Shown here in pieces: positions 60,601 to 64,000 of a stretch of 64,000 bases of DNA (its first letter is position 1; every line of letters begins with the position of its first letter). Origin of the DNA: a virus; IMG/VR virus record IMGVR_UViG_3300020172_002590, positions 17,458 through 81,457 of that record. One strand, 5' to 3'. The notes beneath the pieces were generated by a model, which saw only the letters and a program-made list of their open reading frames with translations, searched no databases and was not told where the DNA came from. The translations under genes were made by a program, and so were the position numbers.

Positions 60601-63600
60601 ATTTGTATTTTTAAAAGCAATGTCTAGATCACGAATTGATATATTTTCATTTGTTTTTCTTGGAAGGAAATATCCCAAAGTCTTTGACAAAAGAACACTT
60701 TGATTAGATTGAGGATATGCCCTCCTTGCTGCTGTTAGAATCGCTGTTCTTAAAGAGACAGCATCTGCAACTGTTGGAGCCGCAGTTACAGGAGTACTGC
60801 TATCTGCCCTCATTCCAGCATTATATAGACCTGTACCAAGTGCTATTGACTCTTGGCGAGTAAGTGCCCTGCCCCCTGTTGCTCCCCCAAGACCGGGACC
60901 TGTTGCGCCAGAAGTGCCTGCAGTACCAGCCCCACCAGCAGGATCACCTGTATCAACAAGTGACTGATATTTCTTGTAGATTTCAAAAAGCTTCTTAAAA
61001 GATTCAGATTTAGTATCAATAATTGTTGTTAGCGTATTTGTAAGTCCTTGATACTTTCTTGTTAGTGCATCAATACTTGCATCAATTGTTTTATTCCAAA
61101 CACCAGTTGGACCAAAGGGGTTATTGTCTGCAAGAGTTTTACCAATTGCCTCAAGAGAAGAAGTCAATGGTCCTGATGCATTAACTCCAAGTTGCGATAA
61201 AGCACCGCCAAAAGAGTCCGAGAAGACAGTCCCCATACTATTAGCAATCGCTCTTGCTCCAACAAAACCATTACCACCTTCAATAAGTTGGTTAAGCATT
61301 GTATTGAATTCTTCTGCAGTTGTTGGAGGGAATTCTGTAATCTTTTTGGCAGCATCGGTAAATGACTTAATCATGTCATCAAAATACTTACTTGCTTCTT
61401 GCTTTGCTAACTTAATAGAATCAATTAAGTCTGCTCTATTTTGCTCAGCGACTTCTTTTGCTCTATCTTGATTAATGTCATTAATCTTTTCGGTATCTTG
61501 TGTTTCTTGTCGGGCTGCTTGATCTGCAATATTTCTTGCTTCATCAATATTTCCAGCGTATACAGCCATAGCATAACTGCGTCTGCTATTTATTCTATTA
61601 AGGGATCTTTCAGCCTCTGCTTCTCTTAATCTATTCTGATATTCTTGTTCTTTTGTTAATCTGCCCTCTGCCTTAGCAACATCTTCAATTTTCTTTATTT
61701 GTTCATCATAAATTGCAAGTGCAGATTCTTTTTGATTTTTTAGTACATCTTGTATACTTTCAACAACACCTTGCATTGTGTCTTTAATACGATCTGCAAT
61801 TTCTTGTTGAAGTTCTTTCTTTAAGCCCTTAAGAACAGCAGCAATCCTTTTTGCACCATCTTCTGCTCCATCTTCAAACCCTTGGCCAGATTGATTAGCA
61901 ATTGTTTCTTGAGCATCGTCTGCATCTACATCAACGCTATTTTCATCTTTACCGCCAAAGAGATCAAGTTTGCCTTTACTCTTTTTGATACCACCTTTAG
62001 CAAGTTTATCAACAGCGCCTTTTGCTTTCTCAACTCCAGAATCAATGCCTCTTTTAAGCGTGTCACCAGCTGAGTTAACAGCATTTGCAACTGTTCTTAC
62101 AGTGCCTACATATGCATCTCTAGCATTTTTTAAACCACCTAAAACAGCACCACCTGCTGCTCCTAAGAATCTTCCAAGGATTGGTATTCTTTTAACTTGA
62201 CCTAAAACCCATTCAACAAAACCAAAAAATAAATCTGTTGCTTTTTCAATACCCCATGCCCATGCTTTCATAAAAGCAGTTGGAATTTCAAAAATCAAAT
62301 TAATAATTTGCTTAACAAGGAAACCCATTATTGTAATTCCAAGTTTTACAACACCTCCAAAGACATTAGCAAAAGCTGCTGCTAATGCTTTTAGGGCATC
62401 ACCCCATTTTCCTTGGAAAATATTAACAACAAATTTAACAAGATTTACAATTCCATAAAGATATGGTTGAATTATATTCTCTACCAACCACTTAAACATG
62501 TTTGCAACAAATTCGAGTACTTTTGTTAATCCATTAAAAGCGCTTCCAAGACCGCCAATAGCGCCTTCTGCGCCATCTGCACCACTGCCGAAGGAACTAA
62601 ACAAATCGACAATAGGTCTGACCAAAGATTCAAATGTTGTTTTTAATGTGCCAAGAACTTTTTTAATAGTTGCAAACCCAGAAGCGCCAGCTTGCTTGAA
62701 CTTGTCCATGTTTTTCATAACAAGCATTATTGCAACGCCAAGTGAAAGAATTATAACGCCTATACCAGATGCTATGAGAGTTACCTTAGTAAGTTTAATT
62801 GCATTATTGACTAATCCAAATGATTTTGCAAAACCACCAACACTTGCTTTCATTCTTGCAAAAGCGCCGGGGCCTGTGCCAGTAAAGGCTAGAGTTTCAA
62901 TTCGCAATAATCTTTGTGCTTCTTTTGCTCCTAATAATCCTTTTTGATACATACCAACAGCAGCAGTTGGAGCACCTTTGATCGCAGAAAGACTACTTGT
63001 TAATGCAGAAGATGATCTAGCACCAATTGTGTCATATGCTTGAAGAGCTCTACCTCTTATACCACCACCAGCAATTGAGAGCGCTCTTTCTTCTGAGATT
63101 TCTCTTCCGAGTCTCATAATTCTTCCACCGCCAAGAGAGGAAGATGGAGATGTTCTTGTTATTCCAGTTCTTTCAAAGGCTTGCTGTCTAAGGTTAATTG
63201 CTTCACCAACATCAGCTGCTGATATTGATCTAAAACCAGTTCTTCTTCCACGAAGACCAAATCCTTGTTCAATGTTATATCGTGTACCAGAGGCACCAGA
63301 TCTTCTTAAACCCATTTGCTCCATTGAAAACTCTTCTTCTGCAAATGCTTTACGAGCAGCAGAAGGGATTCTTGCGGTAGGGTCTAGGGGATCAATAATG
63401 CCAGCAGATGTTCTGACGAGTCTTCTTAGTCTAGCAGCAGGAGTTGCCCCACCGCTAAGCATTGGGTCAAGAGTAGGGTCTCCAGATAATGCTCCCCTCA
63501 CAGGCTTTTGAGACATTACTTCGCTTACTAAAGGAAGAGGGGCAGTTGTTGTTTTTTGAAGAACACCTGTCATCTCTCCAAGTTTTTTAGCCATGTTTGA

Positions 63601-64000
63601 GACTGGCCCATCACCACTTGATAATGTTGCAATAAATGTTGCAAATTTACCATTGGTATTTACAACAGTATCGCCCATAACAGTTAATGGCTTTGTTAAT
63701 TTAAGAAGACCATCTCTTGCTGCAAGGGATTCAATTGTCATTGTTTTAAGACTTGGCAGGAAACCAAACAAAACTTTTCCAATGCTACCCATCGCAAGTC
63801 TAAACTGACCAAATACGAAAATCAACGGACCAATTGCAGCAGTTGCTCCTGCACCTATAAGTGCCATTGTAGAAATTAACTTTTTAGTTCTATCATCAAG
63901 ACTGGACCATTTTTCAATAAGAGTCGTTGAAATGTCTGCAATTTTTTCTATTGCTGGCTTTACACTTTTTAGTATGTCGGAAGCAAAAGCTTTAAAGTTA
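54667..64000 (-). CDS. Tape measure protein, partial, with embedded Rpf-like muralytic domain
   Basis: The visible part is 3110 residues and runs off the window edge; the first in-frame Met at 63867 is internal (upstream reads WSSLDDRTKKLIST). The N-terminal region has TP901-type tape-measure sequence, hydrophobic helices (GVIILSLGVAIMLVM) and coiled coils. Around 59830-60060 lies an Rpf/transglycosylase-like domain: WRKEGKDWNNIGDYAGGGLG (candidate catalytic Glu codon 60019-60021) then FSDFPYNADPYQQMVVYNRM. After it come two homologous modules, each starting with GQFRMADAIDGW. Two HGGEYVV motifs lie at about 60390 and 54950. It sets tail length and helps DNA cross the cell wall. Confidence 0.9.
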   Translation of the reverse strand, partial: NFKAFASDILKSVKPAIEKIADISTTLIEKWSSLDDRTKKLISTMALIGAGATAAIGPLIFVFGQFRLAMGSIGKVLFGFLPSLKTMTIESLAARDGLLKLTKPLTVMGDTVVNTNGKFATFIATLSSGDGPVSNMAKKLGEMTGVLQKTTTAPLPLVSEVMSQKPVRGALSGDPTLDPMLSGGATPAARLRRLVRTSAGIIDPLDPTARIPSAARKAFAEEEFSMEQMGLRRSGASGTRYNIEQGFGLRGRRTGFRSISAADVGEAINLRQQAFERTGITRTSPSSSLGGGRIMRLGREISEERALSIAGGGIRGRALQAYDTIGARSSSALTSSLSAIKGAPTAAVGMYQKGLLGAKEAQRLLRIETLAFTGTGPGAFARMKASVGGFAKSFGLVNNAIKLTKVTLIASGIGVIILSLGVAIMLVMKNMDKFKQAGASGFATIKKVLGTLKTTFESLVRPIVDLFSSFGSGADGAEGAIGGLGSAFNGLTKVLEFVANMFKWLVENIIQPYLYGIVNLVKFVVNIFQGKWGDALKALAAAFANVFGGVVKLGITIMGFLVKQIINLIFEIPTAFMKAWAWGIEKATDLFFGFVEWVLGQVKRIPILGRFLGAAGGAVLGGLKNARDAYVGTVRTVANAVNSAGDTLKRGIDSGVEKAKGAVDKLAKGGIKKSKGKLDLFGGKDENSVDVDADDAQETIANQSGQGFEDGAEDGAKRIAAVLKGLKKELQQEIADRIKDTMQGVVESIQDVLKNQKESALAIYDEQIKKIEDVAKAEGRLTKEQEYQNRLREAEAERSLNRINSRRSYAMAVYAGNIDEARNIADQAARQETQDTEKINDINQDRAKEVAEQNRADLIDSIKLAKQEASKYFDDMIKSFTDAAKKITEFPPTTAEEFNTMLNQLIEGGNGFVGARAIANSMGTVFSDSFGGALSQLGVNASGPLTSSLEAIGKTLADNNPFGPTGVWNKTIDASIDALTRKYQGLTNTLTTIIDTKSESFKKLFEIYKKYQSLVDTGDPAGGAGTAGTSGATGPGLGGATGGRALTRQESIALGTGLYNAGMRADSSTPVTAAPTVADAVSLRTAILTAARRAYPQSNQSVLLSKTLGYFLPRKTNENISIRDLDIAFKNTNDNWNKSGTVANKARAVARMVLDKTKYLLNDSTYNLTPSSYFKGGMPYAMGGATEGPTQQGIPAILHGGEYVVRNSAVKKYGWGMMDKINKGTYKPKPYANGGMIDSFAKGGELRSTNNIAKPPTPLKDPLEVPGLNMGTDPNFNTTLAVIRKQYKYFYNTLRKNANSKYKPLYEWQVSMGGMNYNYMREIWRKEGKDWNNIGDYAGGGLGISYENWKKWGGLEFSDFPYNADPYQQMVVYNRMWSLGYKGKYGVKEKSGTAAARLKATYAGTLSDFHFGSPQSFRNDRYNNKNHPFGVGLIVSERDGIGFTRTGSAGIRKFIPISQLMTKSGEQYKDPREKAYTPFEYAIGGLVRGKNNKTSAGQFRMADAIDGWALQKIIDNANKEAKKSAPKKKSLWDRTLGKVVTGVANTAKIGTSSFISGVSFIPEYGVALGSTLAGYLPGTGRRQNNGNLFNQLVASPLMQTSLAQRLKAAKLTITTGQDYRELYGLDRGPFGLAGFLPTTPGEKAMEEASRSRNILGKGTVLSPGGALAYFGLDKTGLSKEGSKLYMATQLGGDFAAMAGLDPTMSLTKIIKGFGKGIKTVPKVFTKTGRGDIADFYWNKISNPLKAKFPPIRKISEELFYLKRGLLNKKQIAGSKRITSGSNEIIYKPARQAWYDLAEGRRSRAQADTRLVGAGINDPLTDVFGDISSVKDTYNLYSNSIFQEMFANRYARNTMGLKDKILYPTLPRIISRRLTKNVPMLDYIRGRLAFSKDYRNQAYAEDAVRLLRGEEPYSLVRSPLKQILPAIKERGLDALANIIPLKRNINNLVPYNSAMSTTTLQEYYQIAYSKYKYIQGLQKQLLRQRVLGNIEKSKLGRTGGFRTSNTVFDIVERLEKEFGGSTGDYFRKLSQADKVKAVKFPGLKDVSLQHEIDGMSHTVSLVRKGFPPNVNPYDIANQVPENALFNSSTFNFGMYPQADGSTHLNIGGLYGLKDFTSTDVPNLLAYVYANVIKPNNVTRITNGSYSKYSYALSRQLSDMMAELDPRIEVATPSIFDWRPNSIDFQPSIGRSYFPTEQQALENFNELNMLKDPIKSIKTKASVKEIVKARSRSKKKGQKIYSPDELEMAQVAGQYYIRQLNDLMGFIRGQLNPDFSPYGPFGIGMPSATLLNPALRRDYWNIANSRFMYPNVGSGNYAQDPIETLLELFRRMPNPELPSIISSSPWPQSVPGVAQRIPLDQMFNGGLIQSFEKGGLVKGNKTSAGQFRMADAIDGWEIQRITSKATEEVKKKKKSLWGKFTSAVTSPFRAVKNRLQKEMFGAMYGQGTGTSGSYTDNFKGFAEATKNASVFNPRGISDYEAPPGSIYANEALRQGMSMIRTGMDFTPSGGIMSAANAADKNRSNLSRLGWGLASYAAIAGNPTIFDKNAGYMGGAGKGIKGVSNLQKTIQEASNIEQFFPGTRIPMPAGLRPTLSQETGRILNLIGATASDSGDVLRRETLPYSFDSRHVQNIRSRAHAIHQRFYGIYTDPYRSYSTRDIANRMWYRTLGMPIVQPGSSAFREASLPVSDFWRIARSSGRFSDEQIKNAFSLAQIPSRIDDSFPSMYGYSDFDRFMDALYTGRVVNRKLPTDMVKYTSYISQRQIQAQMRERVLKNIHISRSIRMARMKGVLSSREEYKALMDKMILNVEKGGARGNRYEIKTWQPLSDGSYGNTSDFSFYIDPEYKTLSVGVLQRGNSFGSAIDVMKMLSYVYSDIMVPNNIDTIYPGSTSVHSEALVIKLKEIFQKLDPNVRFLELFGGEHNPTNLNDIDFNLGPYLNRYTSMMGDTLGEGNVFRDANVRTRTHLMLRRIMENARGVTGESKSSITNRIGGYANGGFVNAFASQGVPAMLHGGEYVVNSNAVKNLGIAALQAINDMRFNTPKSPSYAGPVQPQTSSTSTVHIYVDNFIGEKQWFESMMKDYNINVAPQNQKAAGLNNTTISTYRGINRGL

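Noticed and set aside
1-64000. CRISPR array, insertion sequence, integrase or attachment site
   Set aside because: No regularly spaced direct repeats, transposase or recombinase motifs, or terminal inverted repeats were seen.

Overview
The window is a tailed-phage genome segment, AT-rich (roughly one third G+C by eye), with every gene but one on the minus strand. Two WhiB-like Fe-S regulators, an Rpf-like muralytic domain inside the tape measure protein, and many small proteins of types common in actinobacteriophages point to an actinobacterial host. The low G+C suggests a low-GC lineage such as a freshwater actinobacterium; that host guess is inference. The very long tape measure protein, with no sheath or baseplate genes in view, suggests a long-tailed siphovirus. 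I saw no integrase, so lysogeny is unsupported.

Reading in the direction of transcription, from right to left: 64000-47367 is the tail module (tape measure protein cut by the window edge, two paralogous tail proteins, a large LamG/PA14-like tail protein, an S74 chaperone fiber and a small tail protein). 47363-37426 is the replication module (HNH, metallophosphoesterase, MerR-like and WhiB-like regulators, DnaB helicase, DnaG primase, putative SSB, HAD nucleotidase, Pol III alpha). 37445-33644 is a cassette of three glycosyltransferases and a SAM methyltransferase. 33596-27039 holds recombination, repair and DNA modification (RecA-like, pyrimidine-dimer glycosylase-like, PD-(D/E)XK, 2OG oxygenase, adenine and cytosine methyltransferases, an interrupted Cas4/RecB-like nuclease, RuvC-like resolvase). 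The small and large terminase follow at 26048-23695, far from the tail genes, then another glycosyltransferase.

A 392-bp regulatory gap (21752-22143) separates this from a dense run of about fifty small, mostly uncharacterised genes (21751-1653). They are packed with ATGA/TAATG overlaps and rich in zinc ribbons. Recognisable members are DUF3846, KTSC, an Api92/YubB-like ferredoxin-fold protein, WhiB, HNH, a secreted lysozyme-like endolysin, a GHKL-ATPase/zincin protein, tRNA-Arg(TCT) and tRNA-Ile(TAT). At least sixteen genes below 60 codons were found by reading between the longer ones.

The left end (1-1650) looks like a control or origin region. It has six perfect copies of the 12-bp palindrome TGTAATATTACA in two groups of three flanking the only plus-strand gene, plus two perfect tandem DnaA boxes. 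The items most worth a second look are this left-end locus, the in-frame TAA splitting the Cas4-like nuclease, the duplicated modules and Rpf domain in the tape measure protein, the permuted GHKL-zincin protein, and a possible C5-methylation/oxygenase/glycosyltransferase DNA-modification set.
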